DNA from: Pyxidicoccus xibeiensis
GTDB taxonomy: Bacteria; Myxococcota; Myxococcia; Myxococcales; Myxococcaceae
Length of the DNA: 64,000 nt
Assembly: GCF_024198175.1 (NCBI RefSeq)
Contig: NZ_JAJVKV010000010.1
Coordinates: forward strand, 1 to 64,000
Reading direction: 5' to 3'
Below are positions 26,677 through 38,855 of the stretch, in pieces (position 1 is the first letter of the stretch; each line of letters begins with the position of its first letter). Position numbers and translations under genes: made by a program. Below the pieces are notes generated by a model. That model saw only the letters and a list, made by a program, of their open reading frames with translations. It was not told where the DNA came from and searched no databases.

Positions 26677-26717
26677 AAAAAGACGAGGGCCGCCTCCCCG
26701 CGAGAGGGAGACGGCCC
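26677..26717 (-). terminator. Rho-independent terminator of gcvP
   Basis: On the minus strand a 12-bp stem with one mismatch (GGGCCGTCTCCC pairing with GGGAGGCGGCCC) and a 7-base loop is followed by CTCGTCTTTTTG. It lies about 36 bases after the gcvP stop. Confidence 0.75.
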
Positions 26718-26753
26718 CAAGCCTTCAGCCGCGCCACGGGGGCGCGGCCCGCA

Positions 26754-29651
<2,898 letters not shown>

Positions 29652-29723
29652 GGCAGTCGGGCTCGCGTGCGAGTCGGAAAAATCGAGGACCGTCACTAAC
29701 AGCCGGGCGGTAGCGCTTCAGTG

Positions 29724-30113
29724 CTACGCGTTCTTGAGCAGGTCGGCGTACGCGGCGGCATCCATGAGCGCGTCTACCTGCTTGGGGTCCGACAGCTCGA
29801 CTTCGACAATCCACCCCGCCCCGTAGGGGTCCGTGTTGACGGTGGAGGGGTTGTCCGCCAGCGCGTCATTCACCTTCACCACGGTGCCGGTGAGCGGCGA
29901 GTACAGCTCCGACACGGCCTTGGTGGACTCGATGACGCCGAACTGCTTGCCCTCGGTGAGGGTGGCGCCCACCTTGGGCAGCTCCACGTACACCACGTCG
30001 CCCAGCGACTCCTGGGCATGGGCGGTGACACCCACCACCACCACCTTGCCCTGGACGCGGGCCCACTCGTGCTCACGGGTGTACTTCAGGTCGCCGGGAA
30101 TGTTGTCGGCCAT
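29724..30113 (-). CDS. gcvH: Glycine cleavage system H protein
   Basis: 129 residues. Lipoyl carrier of the glycine cleavage system; accepts the aminomethyl from GcvP and passes it to GcvT. YTREHEWARV at the start, and the lipoylation lysine K65 in IESTKAVSELYSP. GAGGAG lies 7 bases before the ATG at 30113. 30 bases downstream of gcvT. Confidence 0.97.
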   Translation of the reverse strand: MADNIPGDLKYTREHEWARVQGKVVVVGVTAHAQESLGDVVYVELPKVGATLTEGKQFGVIESTKAVSELYSPLTGTVVKVNDALADNPSTVNTDPYGAGWIVEVELSDPKQVDALMDAAAYADLLKNA

Positions 30114-30143
30114 GTCGTTGCTCCTCAAATGGGGCTGGATGCT

Positions 30144-31226
<1,083 letters not shown>

Positions 31227-31261
31227 CATCTTCTCCTGGAGGGGTGTGGAAAACGGCGCGG

Positions 31262-31289
31262 ACTATAGCCGCGAGACTTCGCCAATCAA
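31262..31289 (-). promoter_or_regulatory. Candidate promoter of gcvTHP
   Basis: On the minus strand -35 TTGATT, a 16-base spacer and -10 TATAGT, about 36 bases upstream of the gcvT start. The gap also serves metF on the other strand; no glycine riboswitch-like structure was noticed in the short leader. Confidence 0.5.
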
Positions 31290-31321
31290 GGCCGACGGGG
31301 ACCGTCTACACTGGGGCAGAC

Positions 31322-32194
31322 ATGAAGATTCGTAATCGGTTGAATCCATCCAACCCCTGCTTCTCCTTCGAGTTCTTCCCGCCGAAGACGGACGAGGGCG
31401 TGGCCAACCTCCTCAAGACACTGGAGGACCTGGCGCCGCTGCAGCCCGGCTTCGTGTCGGTGACGTACGGGGCCGGCGGCAGCACGCGCGACCGGACGGT
31501 GGAGCTGGTCACCCGCATCAAGAAGGAGACGGGCATCGAGGCCATGGCGCACCTGACGTGCGTGGGCCACTCGCGCGAGGAGCTGCGCGAGCTGTTGAAG
31601 CGGCTGGCGGACGCCAGGCTGGACAACCTGCTGGTGCTGCGCGGGGACCCGCCGCTGGGCGAGAAGCAGTTCGTGCCGACGCCGGGCGGCTTCCAGTACG
31701 CGTCGGAGATGGTGCGATTCATCCGAGAAGAGGATTTCAACTTCTGCCTCGGAGGGGCGTGCTATCCGGAGGGCCACGTGGAGACGCTCTCCCGGGACGA
31801 CGACCTGCGTCATCTGAAGGAGAAGGTGGACGCGGGACTGGACTTCGTCGTCACGCAGCTCTTCTTCGACAACGCGTTCTTCTTCGACTTCGTGGAGCGG
31901 GCCCGTCGCGCGGGCATCAACGTCCCCATCGTCCCCGGCATCATGCCGATCACGAACTACGAGCAGCTCCAGCGCTTCACGCGGATGTGCGGGGCCACGG
32001 TGCCCATGCGGCTGGCGCTCCAACTGGAGCGGGTGAAGGACCAGCCGGACGCGCTGGTGCAGCTCGGCGTGGCGCATGCGACGGTGCAGTGCATGGAGCT
32101 GTTGTCGCGCGGCGTGCCCGGCATCCACTTCTACACGCTCAACAAGTCCCCGGCGACGCGGATGATTGTGAGCGCCCTGAGAGCCCGCTCATGA
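31322..32194 (+). CDS. metF: 5,10-methylenetetrahydrofolate reductase
   Basis: 290 residues. Reduces methylene-THF to methyl-THF with a flavin, feeding methionine synthase. FSFEFFPPKTDEG opening, VSVTYGAGGSTRDRTVEL, the FAD/folate strand LLVLRGDPP, and IPITNYEQLQRF-type C-terminal segment (here PGIMPITNYEQLQRF). ATG 31322 begins the conserved motif. Divergent from gcvTHP, so both sit on the methylene-THF branch. Its stop overlaps the next start (ATGA). Confidence 0.96.
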   Translation: MKIRNRLNPSNPCFSFEFFPPKTDEGVANLLKTLEDLAPLQPGFVSVTYGAGGSTRDRTVELVTRIKKETGIEAMAHLTCVGHSREELRELLKRLADARLDNLLVLRGDPPLGEKQFVPTPGGFQYASEMVRFIREEDFNFCLGGACYPEGHVETLSRDDDLRHLKEKVDAGLDFVVTQLFFDNAFFFDFVERARRAGINVPIVPGIMPITNYEQLQRFTRMCGATVPMRLALQLERVKDQPDALVQLGVAHATVQCMELLSRGVPGIHFYTLNKSPATRMIVSALRARS

Positions 32195-32613
32195 GTGGTC
32201 CTGGAATCCAGCTCCCCCCCACCGACCCGCGCCACAAGGTGCTGAACATCGTCCGGCCGCCGGCGTTCTTCCTGCTGTGCGTGGGCGTGCTGAACATCAT
32301 CTATAACGTGGCCGGCTTCATCCTGGCGGCGCTCCGGGTGACGTCGCCGTTCACCCCGGCGGGCGCCACGCCCACCGCGCTGGAGCTGAGCCCCACGCTG
32401 GCGCTGATGCTGCTGGTGGGCATCCTCTGCGGCGTGCTGTCCACGTGGGGCGCGCTGAACGCGCTGAACCTCAAGGGCTACGGGCTGGCCACGGTGGGAG
32501 GCATCACCGCGCTGTACATCCTGTCTCCCGGGTGCGTCATCGGCGTGCCCGTGGCCATCTGGATGATGTTCACCCTGCGCCGCGACGGCGTGCGCGAAGC
32601 CTTCCAGGCCTGA
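32191..32613 (+). CDS. Small membrane protein of unknown function
   Basis: 140 residues. Three probable membrane helices: PPAFFLLCVGVLNIIYNVAGFIL, ALMLLVGILCGVLSTWGALNAL and ATVGGITALYILSPGCVIGVPVAIWMM. No signature recognised; proline-and-glycine loops resemble small DUF4064-like membrane proteins. Overlaps metF by four bases and precedes homoserine dehydrogenase by 12, so all three are one operon; its role in the pathway is not apparent. Confidence 0.75.
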   Translation: MSGPGIQLPPTDPRHKVLNIVRPPAFFLLCVGVLNIIYNVAGFILAALRVTSPFTPAGATPTALELSPTLALMLLVGILCGVLSTWGALNALNLKGYGLATVGGITALYILSPGCVIGVPVAIWMMFTLRRDGVREAFQA

Positions 32614-32624
32614 AGGGCCGCCCC

Positions 32625-33665
32625 ATGCGCACCCTGCGATTCCTGCTGACCGGGCTGGGCAACGTGGGCCGGCCCTTCCTCGAAATCCTCCACGAGCGCG
32701 CGGCGCTGATGCGCGAGCGGTACCGGCTGGAGCTCGTGCCGGTGGGCGTGGCGGACTCGGGAGGCGCGGCGGTGGACGCACGCGGGCTGGACGTCCCGGC
32801 GGTGCTGGAGGCGAAGCGGGCGAAGCGCTCGGTGGCGACGCTGCCGGGCGTGGGCCGGCCGGGGATGGGCGGGCTGGCGCTGGTGCGCGAGGTGGAGGCG
32901 GACGTGCTGCTGGACGCCACGCCGACGAACCTGAAGGACGCGCAGCCCGGACTGGACATCGTGCGCGAGGCGCTGCGGCGGGGGATGCCGGCGGTGCTCG
33001 CGAGCAAGGGCCCGCTGGTGCTGGCGTTCCAGGAGCTGGCGGCGCTGAGCGACTGGACGTCCCCCCGGAACCCGGCGCTGCGCTTCAGCGGCGCGGTGGG
33101 CGGGGCGCTGCCCACCGTCAACGTGGGCTGGAGGGACCTGGCGCTCGGGAAGCTGGGGCTGCTGGAGGGCGTGCTGAACTCCACCAGTCACCTGATGCTG
33201 TGCCGGATGGGCGAGGGGCGCACGTACGAGGAAGCGCTCAAGGAGGCGCAGGAGGCTGGCATCGCCGAGCCGGACCCGACGCTGGACGTGGACGGCTGGG
33301 ACACGGCGAACAAGCTGGTCATCCTGGCCAATGCCGTGCTGCGCGTGCCCACGACGCTGAAGGACGTGGCGGTGACGGGCATGCGCGGGGTGACGCGCGA
33401 GGAGCTGGACGCGGCGCGGGCGCGCGGTGGACAGGTGCTGCTGCTGGCGCGCGCGGAGCCTCGAGGGGATGGGACGTGGGCGTTGAGCGTGAAGCCCACG
33501 GTGGTGGGGGGAGAGCATCCCCTCGGGCGCCTGGGCGCGCGGGACATGGGGCTGGTGTACCGCAGCGACATCCACGGACGGGTGACGCTGCTCAGCGGCG
33601 ACGAGGGCGCGTGGGGCGCGAGCGCGGCCATGCTGCGCGACGTGCTGGACGTCGCGCGGGAGTAG
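32625..33665 (+). CDS. Homoserine dehydrogenase, short form
   Basis: 346 residues. Rossmann motif GLGNVGRPF at 10-18, then the catalytic-core signature of homoserine dehydrogenase (GVLNSTSHLMLCRM..GRTYEEALKEAQEAGIAEPDPTLDVDGWDTANKLVIL), which includes the conserved lysine in NKLVILA. No ACT regulatory domain is present, so feedback by threonine is unlikely by that route. The N-terminal KGPLV resembles the usual active-site lysine loop. It lies in the metF operon and shares the aspartate pathway with asd. Possible symbol hom. Confidence 0.85.
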   Translation: MRTLRFLLTGLGNVGRPFLEILHERAALMRERYRLELVPVGVADSGGAAVDARGLDVPAVLEAKRAKRSVATLPGVGRPGMGGLALVREVEADVLLDATPTNLKDAQPGLDIVREALRRGMPAVLASKGPLVLAFQELAALSDWTSPRNPALRFSGAVGGALPTVNVGWRDLALGKLGLLEGVLNSTSHLMLCRMGEGRTYEEALKEAQEAGIAEPDPTLDVDGWDTANKLVILANAVLRVPTTLKDVAVTGMRGVTREELDAARARGGQVLLLARAEPRGDGTWALSVKPTVVGGEHPLGRLGARDMGLVYRSDIHGRVTLLSGDEGAWGASAAMLRDVLDVARE

Positions 33666-33703
33666 GGCCCCCGGTGGACTCCGGGGCGCGAGTCCCTGCA
33701 TGT

Positions 33704-36388
33704 TCACAGCGATGGCATCGTCACCGTCAACACCTGCTCCGCAGGCGACAGCGACACCCTCACGGGCTGGCAATTGGAGGTACCGCCGGCCGCGCCCGCG
33801 TCGGGTGCCTGGCCCCCTTGCGGCTGCACCGCCGAGAGACAGACCTTGTAGGAGCCTGGACTGACACTGGCGAAGCGCGCCGGCTCCGTCGGAGAGAGAG
33901 TCTGCACCTGGGAAGCCCCCTCCTGCGTGGCCGAGGTGCCCTGGGGGCCCGAGGCCAGGAGCAGCACCCGGGCCAGGGCCGCGCGCGCCTGCCCCTCCGG
34001 AGACTCCGCGCGGACCAGCAAGGTCACCTCTCCCCGAGGCAGCTCCAGGTCCGCGCGCGCCATGGCATTCGCGGTGACGGTGACAGTGGCCCGCTGCACC
34101 TGTTGGCCGGCGCCGGAGTCCACCACCGCCGCCACCGTGTACGTCCCGGGCGCGAGGCTGTCGAAATGGAAGCCCCCTTCCGTCCCGGTACTGCCGCTCG
34201 TCCCGCCCGCCGGGGAGCTGGGGTTGGTCACGATGATGAGCGCGCCGCTGACAGGCTCACCACCGCGCCGCACCGTCCCCTCGAGCTGTCCCACCGCCTC
34301 CAAGCGCAGTTCCACGCCTGTCTGGTCCGCCATGCCCTCCTCCACCCGGAGGAAGCGCGAGCGGCCCTGCTCGGCATGCTCGGCGGCGAGCTGCAGCGGG
34401 GAGATGGCGAGCCCTTCCAGGGAGAAGCGTCCCTCCGCGTCCGTTTTCACCTGCTGGAGGCCATGCTCCAGCTCCGCGGCCTGGCCCACCACCACCCCGC
34501 GAAGGGGCTGCGAGACGGAAACGGTGGCATCCGCGACAGGCGCCCCACCCCGGTCCACTACCCGACCGGAGAGCTGACGCCCTCGCTGAAGCTCCAGCGC
34601 GCCCAGGTTCGTATCCTGGTCCTCCTCCACCTTGACGCGCGGAATCGGCTTCGTGAGGAAGCCACGGCCGGAGACGTACAGCGTGTACTCGCCCGCGGGA
34701 ATGTCCTGGAGCCGGAAGCTTCCGTCACCTGCGCTGAACGTCACCCCCGACGCCCCACGAAGGGTGACAGTGAAGGACTCCGGAACCGAGCCGTCCGCCT
34801 TGCGCACGTGGCCCGCCACGGCCCCCCCTCGGCGCAGGCGCAGCACCACCTCCGAATCGCCCGTTTCGGCCTTCACCGGCTCCACCAGCCAGGCCAGACG
34901 CTGGTGCCCGGGTGTGCCTGGAGGCGCCGCGCGGAGCTGATAGGCCCCCGGCACCAGCCCGCGCAGCTCGAAGCGCCCGCCGGCGTCCGCCACCGTGGCG
35001 AGGCTCCCACGCAGCGTGCCCTCCACGCGTCCGCGCGAGAGGGGCGAGGCGGGCTCGGCCATGACCACGGCCTCGCCGATGGGCTGGCCGCTGGAGGACT
35101 CCACGCGTCCCCGAACCATGCCGTTGGCATCCAGGATGAGTTCGAGCTGCTCCCCCGCGCCGTCCTGGGCGAGGTCGACGAAGCGGGTGGTGGACGAGGC
35201 CGAGGCGTGAACGGCGGCCACCGCTACGCGCCGCCTGGGCAGGTCCTCCAGGAGGAAGGCGCCCCGCGCGTCGCACGTGGCCTGCCGTGCGATGGAACGG
35301 CTCATGCCTTCGTCCAAGACCACCCGTACGACGGCGCCCGACACGGGCTGGCCATGGCCATCCACCACCGTGCCGGACAGGCGGGCCGCGTCGCCCAGGG
35401 TGACCGTGACGCCCTCCGCCGCACGTTGCCCGTCCAGCCGTACCGGCGTGGACGTCCCGGGGGCATGCCGGCTGCCGGAGGCGGTGAAGCGGTAGGTACC
35501 AGCATCGAGGTTCTCCATCCGCCAGCGGCCCTCCGCGTCCGCCGTCACGCCATCCCAGCGCGCATCCGTCAATGCCTGCGTGGTACGGGTCTGCGGCAGC
35601 GGGGTGACACGAGCGCCCGGAACCGGGGTGCCGCGAGCATCCACCACCGTGCCGGACACCGCCGCACCGGAGCGCAGCTCCACCTGCACCGACTGCGGCA
35701 CGGCGGAGGCCGCTCCCACATCCACCACGCGCCACACCGGGGAGAAGCCTGGCGCCGAAACCTTCAGCGTGTGGCGTCCCGAAGGCAGTCCTTGCAGCAG
35801 CGCCAGACCGGAGGCATCCGCGTCCACGGCGCGCGGCCTGGGCACCCGCAGCTCCACGCTTGCGCCTCCGAGCGCGCGGCGCGAGCCCGCCTCCACCACG
35901 TGGACCTGGAGCGATGCCGCCGCGACGAGATGGAGGACGACCGGCTCGGTGCGCTCGTTCAGCCAGAACGTGACGGGGCCCGCCATCTCCGAGTCATGGA
36001 ATGCCTCGAGCTGCCAGGCACGCGCGGGCAGCCGGGTGAAGAGAAAGGTGCCGTCCTTACCCGTCCGCACCGGTGCCACCGCGCTGGAGTCCAACCGGAC
36101 GAGCGCGCCCTCTACGGGCAGCTCCCGCGAGTCCAGCACCAGCCCCTGCAGGCGCAGGGCCCCTGCGGCATCCGCATCCGCCACGAGCGCGAGCGCGGGC
36201 ACCTCGGAGGGCCCGCGATTCCGGGCCTGGGGACCCGCCACCGCCACGGCTCGCGCCGCGCCCCGAGGCTCAGCCGGAGACCGGGATTGCACCTCGGCTC
36301 CCGGGGCTGGGGCTGTCAGCGCTCTTCCCAGGAGGAAGGCCACGACGACCACCACCCCACCGATTGCCAGCATCAGGAATCGCTTCAT
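33704..36388 (-). CDS. Large membrane-anchored protein with repeated carboxypeptidase-regulatory-like domains
   Basis: 894 residues. One N-terminal membrane anchor (MKRFLMLAIGGVVVVVAFLLGRAL), a Pro/Ala linker, then about nine Ig-like CarboxypepD_reg/DUF4480-type domains, recognisable by repeated G-x-V-x-D-x-x-G-x-P-V-x-G-A-x-V and GRF-x-L-x-x-L-x-x-G patterns (GTVVDGHGQPVSGAVVRV, GRVVDRGGAPVADATVSV, GTVRRGGEPVSGALIIV). These build rigid extracellular rods. No catalytic domain is seen. ATG at 36388 (or 36394) was preferred to the reading starting 36484. It follows the small peptide gene by 102 bases and could belong to the same block. Confidence 0.75.
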   Translation of the reverse strand: MKRFLMLAIGGVVVVVAFLLGRALTAPAPGAEVQSRSPAEPRGAARAVAVAGPQARNRGPSEVPALALVADADAAGALRLQGLVLDSRELPVEGALVRLDSSAVAPVRTGKDGTFLFTRLPARAWQLEAFHDSEMAGPVTFWLNERTEPVVLHLVAAASLQVHVVEAGSRRALGGASVELRVPRPRAVDADASGLALLQGLPSGRHTLKVSAPGFSPVWRVVDVGAASAVPQSVQVELRSGAAVSGTVVDARGTPVPGARVTPLPQTRTTQALTDARWDGVTADAEGRWRMENLDAGTYRFTASGSRHAPGTSTPVRLDGQRAAEGVTVTLGDAARLSGTVVDGHGQPVSGAVVRVVLDEGMSRSIARQATCDARGAFLLEDLPRRRVAVAAVHASASSTTRFVDLAQDGAGEQLELILDANGMVRGRVESSSGQPIGEAVVMAEPASPLSRGRVEGTLRGSLATVADAGGRFELRGLVPGAYQLRAAPPGTPGHQRLAWLVEPVKAETGDSEVVLRLRRGGAVAGHVRKADGSVPESFTVTLRGASGVTFSAGDGSFRLQDIPAGEYTLYVSGRGFLTKPIPRVKVEEDQDTNLGALELQRGRQLSGRVVDRGGAPVADATVSVSQPLRGVVVGQAAELEHGLQQVKTDAEGRFSLEGLAISPLQLAAEHAEQGRSRFLRVEEGMADQTGVELRLEAVGQLEGTVRRGGEPVSGALIIVTNPSSPAGGTSGSTGTEGGFHFDSLAPGTYTVAAVVDSGAGQQVQRATVTVTANAMARADLELPRGEVTLLVRAESPEGQARAALARVLLLASGPQGTSATQEGASQVQTLSPTEPARFASVSPGSYKVCLSAVQPQGGQAPDAGAAGGTSNCQPVRVSLSPAEQVLTVTMPSL

Positions 36389-36425
36389 CACCATTCCAGC
36401 CAACGAAGGAAGAGAAAGGAAAGCG

Positions 36426-36453
36426 GGAGGCCGCCACAAGCGCGACGGCCTCC
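36426..36453 (-). terminator. Hairpin after the small peptide gene
   Basis: GGAGGCCG and CGGCCTCC pair exactly (8 bp, 12-base loop). On the minus strand it is followed by CGCTTTCCTTTCTCTTCC. A second shorter stem lies at 36457-36476. The peptide gene may thus be expressed more strongly than the big protein behind it. Confidence 0.55.
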
Positions 36454-36490
36454 AGGACAGGTGCGGGAGCGCCTGTCGGAACAACCCGCA

Positions 36491-36748
36491 CTAGTTGTCG
36501 AAGGTGGTGTCGTTCAGCGCGTCGGCGGTCGTGCCACCGCCGGGGTTCGCGAGGCCGAACTCGTAGATCTCGTAGTAGTAGATGACGTCCGGGCCTTCGA
36601 TGATGGTGATCTCGTAGTAGTAGAGCGAGCTGTCGACCGTGCCGGAATGCGAGTCGCTCACAGCGGCCGCGGCAGGCAGGGAGTAGGACATGCCGGCGAA
36701 GCCAGCGAGGAGGCCGAGCAGGCCGAAGCGAGCAAACATCTTCTTCAT
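36491..36748 (-). CDS. Small exported Tyr-rich peptide with an internal repeat
   Basis: 85 residues. A signal peptide (MKKMFARFGLLGLLAGFAGM..AAAA) leaves a mature ~55-residue peptide. It contains YYYEI twice (43-47 and 57-61), 14 residues apart, matching a 17-base exact repeat at 36566-36582 and 36608-36624. No cysteines, so it is not disulphide-closed. AGGAG lies 7 bases before the ATG. Gly-Thr-Asp-rich tail. No family recognised. It sits directly behind the HTTM gene, where Sdp-type loci carry their toxin precursor, but resembles SdpC in size only as a mature peptide. Confidence 0.65.
   Translation of the reverse strand: MKKMFARFGLLGLLAGFAGMSYSLPAAAAVSDSHSGTVDSSLYYYEITIIEGPDVIYYYEIYEFGLANPGGGTTADALNDTTFDN
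36566..36624. repeat. 17-base direct repeat inside the peptide gene
   Basis: gatctcgtagtagtaga occurs exactly at 36566-36582 and 36608-36624, 42 bases apart (14 codons), so the repeat is in frame. It codes the two YYYEI motifs. Confidence 0.85.
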
Positions 36749-36835
36749 GAAACAACTCCTGGGGTTGTGCGTGGGTGAGCGTGACGGCAGGCGCCGGCCG
36801 AAACCAGACCTGACTTCACGGGCCCCCTGACCGGC

Positions 36836-37867
36836 TCACGCCAGCGGGGGTTGCCTGGGCTGTTCCTGGAGCGTCAACGGAGCGGGCTCGGCCGAGGCCG
36901 CAACGGGCCTCCACCGCCGCCACTGCCGGGCGAGCCACCTCCCCACGGCCCGGTACTCATCATCATCCATGAGTGCCAGGTCCACGGAGGCCATGAAGAG
37001 CGAGAAGGTGATGAGCCCCAGGAACAGCGCGATTCCGAGATGAAAGGTGAGCCCCAGCACCACGGCGACACGCCGGGTGTAGCGGTTCAGGAAGAGCAGG
37101 AATGGGAAGGCCACCTGGAAAGCCACTGTGCAATACGTCAGTAGCGTGACCACGATGGCGTTGCCGTAGATGAGCTCCGTGAAGCCAGGCCAGACGAACT
37201 GGCCTCCACGGAAGGCATGGTAGACGGCCGTGCCATCCTGCCAAGCCCCACCCTGGACCTTGTAAAGACCCGCGACGCCATACACGAGGCTGATCTGCAT
37301 GGCGAATGCGAGGAGAGCCGTGTTGTGGAGCATGGCCTGGAACTGCCCCCAGGCGCCGCCTGGCTGAGGACGTGTCGCGCGCCGCTTCTCGTCCAGGGAG
37401 AACCAGGCCCCCACGTCAGCGAACATCGCGTAGACGAGAACCAGGTGGATGATGTTGTCACCGCCATCCCAGATTCCCGGGAAGCGTTGATGAAGCGACC
37501 AGGTGAAGAACCAGGTCAGCGGGGTGGTGATGCGCGTGTGCCAGCCCACCAGCCACAGCAGGGAGACCAGCAGTCCCAGGTGGAAACACACCTCGAACCA
37601 CGGCAGCGAGCGGCTCCAGGCGTAGACGGAGAAGTTCGCCGAGTGGGTCATCTCGGTCGCGAAAGTGTCCCAGGGCCACAGCCCTTCGGGTCCGAAGAGC
37701 ACCCGTCGCTGGGCATGGTTGACGAGGTACTGGATGATGATGGCCGCGCCTGCGCAGATGCGAAACAGGCTGGCTCCCATGAGGAACCGGGGCTGGCCCA
37801 TGCGCGTGACAAATCCATCCCAGCTCCCGGCAGGAGTCTGAGCCACCTCGGAATGTGTAGGGCTCAC
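36836..37867 (-). CDS. HTTM-domain membrane protein (SdpB-like)
   Basis: 343 residues from a GTG overlapping the previous stop. An N-terminal cytoplasmic tail, then a run of membrane helices typical of the HTTM domain shared by SdpB and vitamin-K gamma-carboxylase: LFRICAGAAIIIQYLVN, LPWFEVCFHLGLLVSLLWLV, NIIHLVLVYAMFADVGAWFSLD (the HTTM signature with conserved His), QISLVYGVAGLYKV, LTYCTVAFQVAFPFLL. In Bacillus SdpB helps turn pre-SdpC into a toxin; that role here is inferred from family and neighbourhood. Confidence 0.75.
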   Translation of the reverse strand: MSPTHSEVAQTPAGSWDGFVTRMGQPRFLMGASLFRICAGAAIIIQYLVNHAQRRVLFGPEGLWPWDTFATEMTHSANFSVYAWSRSLPWFEVCFHLGLLVSLLWLVGWHTRITTPLTWFFTWSLHQRFPGIWDGGDNIIHLVLVYAMFADVGAWFSLDEKRRATRPQPGGAWGQFQAMLHNTALLAFAMQISLVYGVAGLYKVQGGAWQDGTAVYHAFRGGQFVWPGFTELIYGNAIVVTLLTYCTVAFQVAFPFLLFLNRYTRRVAVVLGLTFHLGIALFLGLITFSLFMASVDLALMDDDEYRAVGRWLARQWRRWRPVAASAEPAPLTLQEQPRQPPLA

Positions 37868-38562
37868 AGCGTCTCCGTTGCCTCGAAGGGATGCCAGTCA
37901 GAGTCCGCGTATGAAGTCTCACCCGACTCTTCTGGCTCCATCCGGCGCGAGAAGGGAGGCGCCTGGATGGTTGCGATACGGACCCGGACGTCACGGATCT
38001 GCTCCCCGGGATGAAGGCTTGCACATGCCGCTGAGGCCACACGAATGACCAGCCGGAAGCCTCGCTCACGCCGTTGCTTGCGCTGCTGTTCCACCAGGGC
38101 AACCGCTTGACGATACGGCTCGCTGTCTTCGGGCTTCTCCAGCAAGCGGCGGGCGACCTCGTCGTCCTGAGCCTGGCTCATCTTCACTCCCGCCAGCTGC
38201 GCCCTGTCCAGGCGGTCTGCTGGCGTCAGCCGATGCCGCTGCTTCAGTTCACGCAAAGGTCGGGTGATGTTGACGAAGGGATGCTCACGCACCTCTCCCC
38301 GCGCATCCTCTGCGCGGCAGGAAACCAGGAGGTATTTCGTCCGTGCCGCCACGTCCGGCCCGAAAAGAGTCCAGCGCTGAGCAAAGAATGGCTCCATATA
38401 GCCATCCAGCAGCGAGGACACTCTCAACTTCGCCGGATTGATGGGGGTCAGATATGCAAGGGTGATTCCGAAATGCATCACAATGACCAGCAACAACACC
38501 GCAGGAGCAATGCGAACCAACCGCCTGCCCAGAGCATCTCCACCCTTGTCAGCCAAAGACAC
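37864..38562 (-). CDS. DUF5819/SdpA-like protein
   Basis: 232 residues from a GTG. One N-terminal membrane helix (VRIAPAVLLLVIVMHFGITLAYL) followed by NPAKLRVSSLLDGYMEPFFAQRWTLFGPDV, the pattern of DUF5819/SdpA proteins that lie beside HTTM genes (QNWxLFAPNP in family members). The rest is a soluble domain with a long helix rich in Arg/Gln/Glu. The start could instead be a TTG two codons on, since GAGG lies 6 bases before it. Overlaps HTTM by four bases: coupled. G+C seems lower than in neighbouring genes. Confidence 0.6.
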   Translation of the reverse strand: MSLADKGGDALGRRLVRIAPAVLLLVIVMHFGITLAYLTPINPAKLRVSSLLDGYMEPFFAQRWTLFGPDVAARTKYLLVSCRAEDARGEVREHPFVNITRPLRELKQRHRLTPADRLDRAQLAGVKMSQAQDDEVARRLLEKPEDSEPYRQAVALVEQQRKQRRERGFRLVIRVASAACASLHPGEQIRDVRVRIATIQAPPFSRRMEPEESGETSYADSDWHPFEATETL

Positions 38563-38604
38563 ACCTCGCGCGCAAGGGAAATCACAAGCACCAGCAAGGT
38601 CTGA

Positions 38605-38634
38605 TTTCTACTGCCATACAGAAACAACAGTCAA
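38605..38634 (-). promoter_or_regulatory. Candidate promoter of the DUF5819-HTTM block
   Basis: On the minus strand -35 TTGACT, an 18-base spacer and -10 TAGAAA, about 40 bases upstream of the first gene, in an A+T-rich gap. Confidence 0.5.
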
Positions 38635-38855
38635 TAGGGGCTACAGCGAAGACAGACAATTCCTGGAGGGTCAGACTTCACTCCCCCCGGGGCATTGACA
38701 TGCGTTCGTGAGAAGGAATAAGGCCCAGGGCAGCAAAAACTCGATTCATCCCGGAAAAACAAGACAAAGAAGCAAAACGGACGACTGACGCGGAGCCCTT
38801 GCCGGCATGCATTCCCTGGCATGAGGACTCGGCGCCATGTCCGCTGCTTCCTGGC
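38635..38855. other. A+T-rich intergenic stretch
   Basis: The whole gap 38563-38855 has no convincing gene. Composition is clearly below the window's norm (27 of 60 bases G or C at 38581-38640; 30 of 60 at 38701-38760). A perfect TTGACA occurs on the plus strand at 38695-38700 without a good -10. It may mark the edge of acquired DNA. Confidence 0.5.

Noticed and set aside
31227..31321. Possible glycine or SAM riboswitch between gcvT and metF
   Set aside because: The gap is only 95 bases and shared by two promoters; no recognisable aptamer core was found.
33669..33686. CCCCGG/CCGGGG stem between homoserine dehydrogenase and the large anchored protein
   Set aside because: Only six pairs and no T-run; too weak to call a terminator.
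33200..36778. Open plus-strand frame of 1192 codons
   Set aside because: Antisense to the repeated-domain anchored protein; no domain found in its translation.
38695..38723. Perfect TTGACA box on the plus strand in the A+T-rich gap
   Set aside because: No fitting -10 hexamer at 16-18 bases and no gene or RNA-like structure behind it; the next plus-strand gene is more than 1 kb away.
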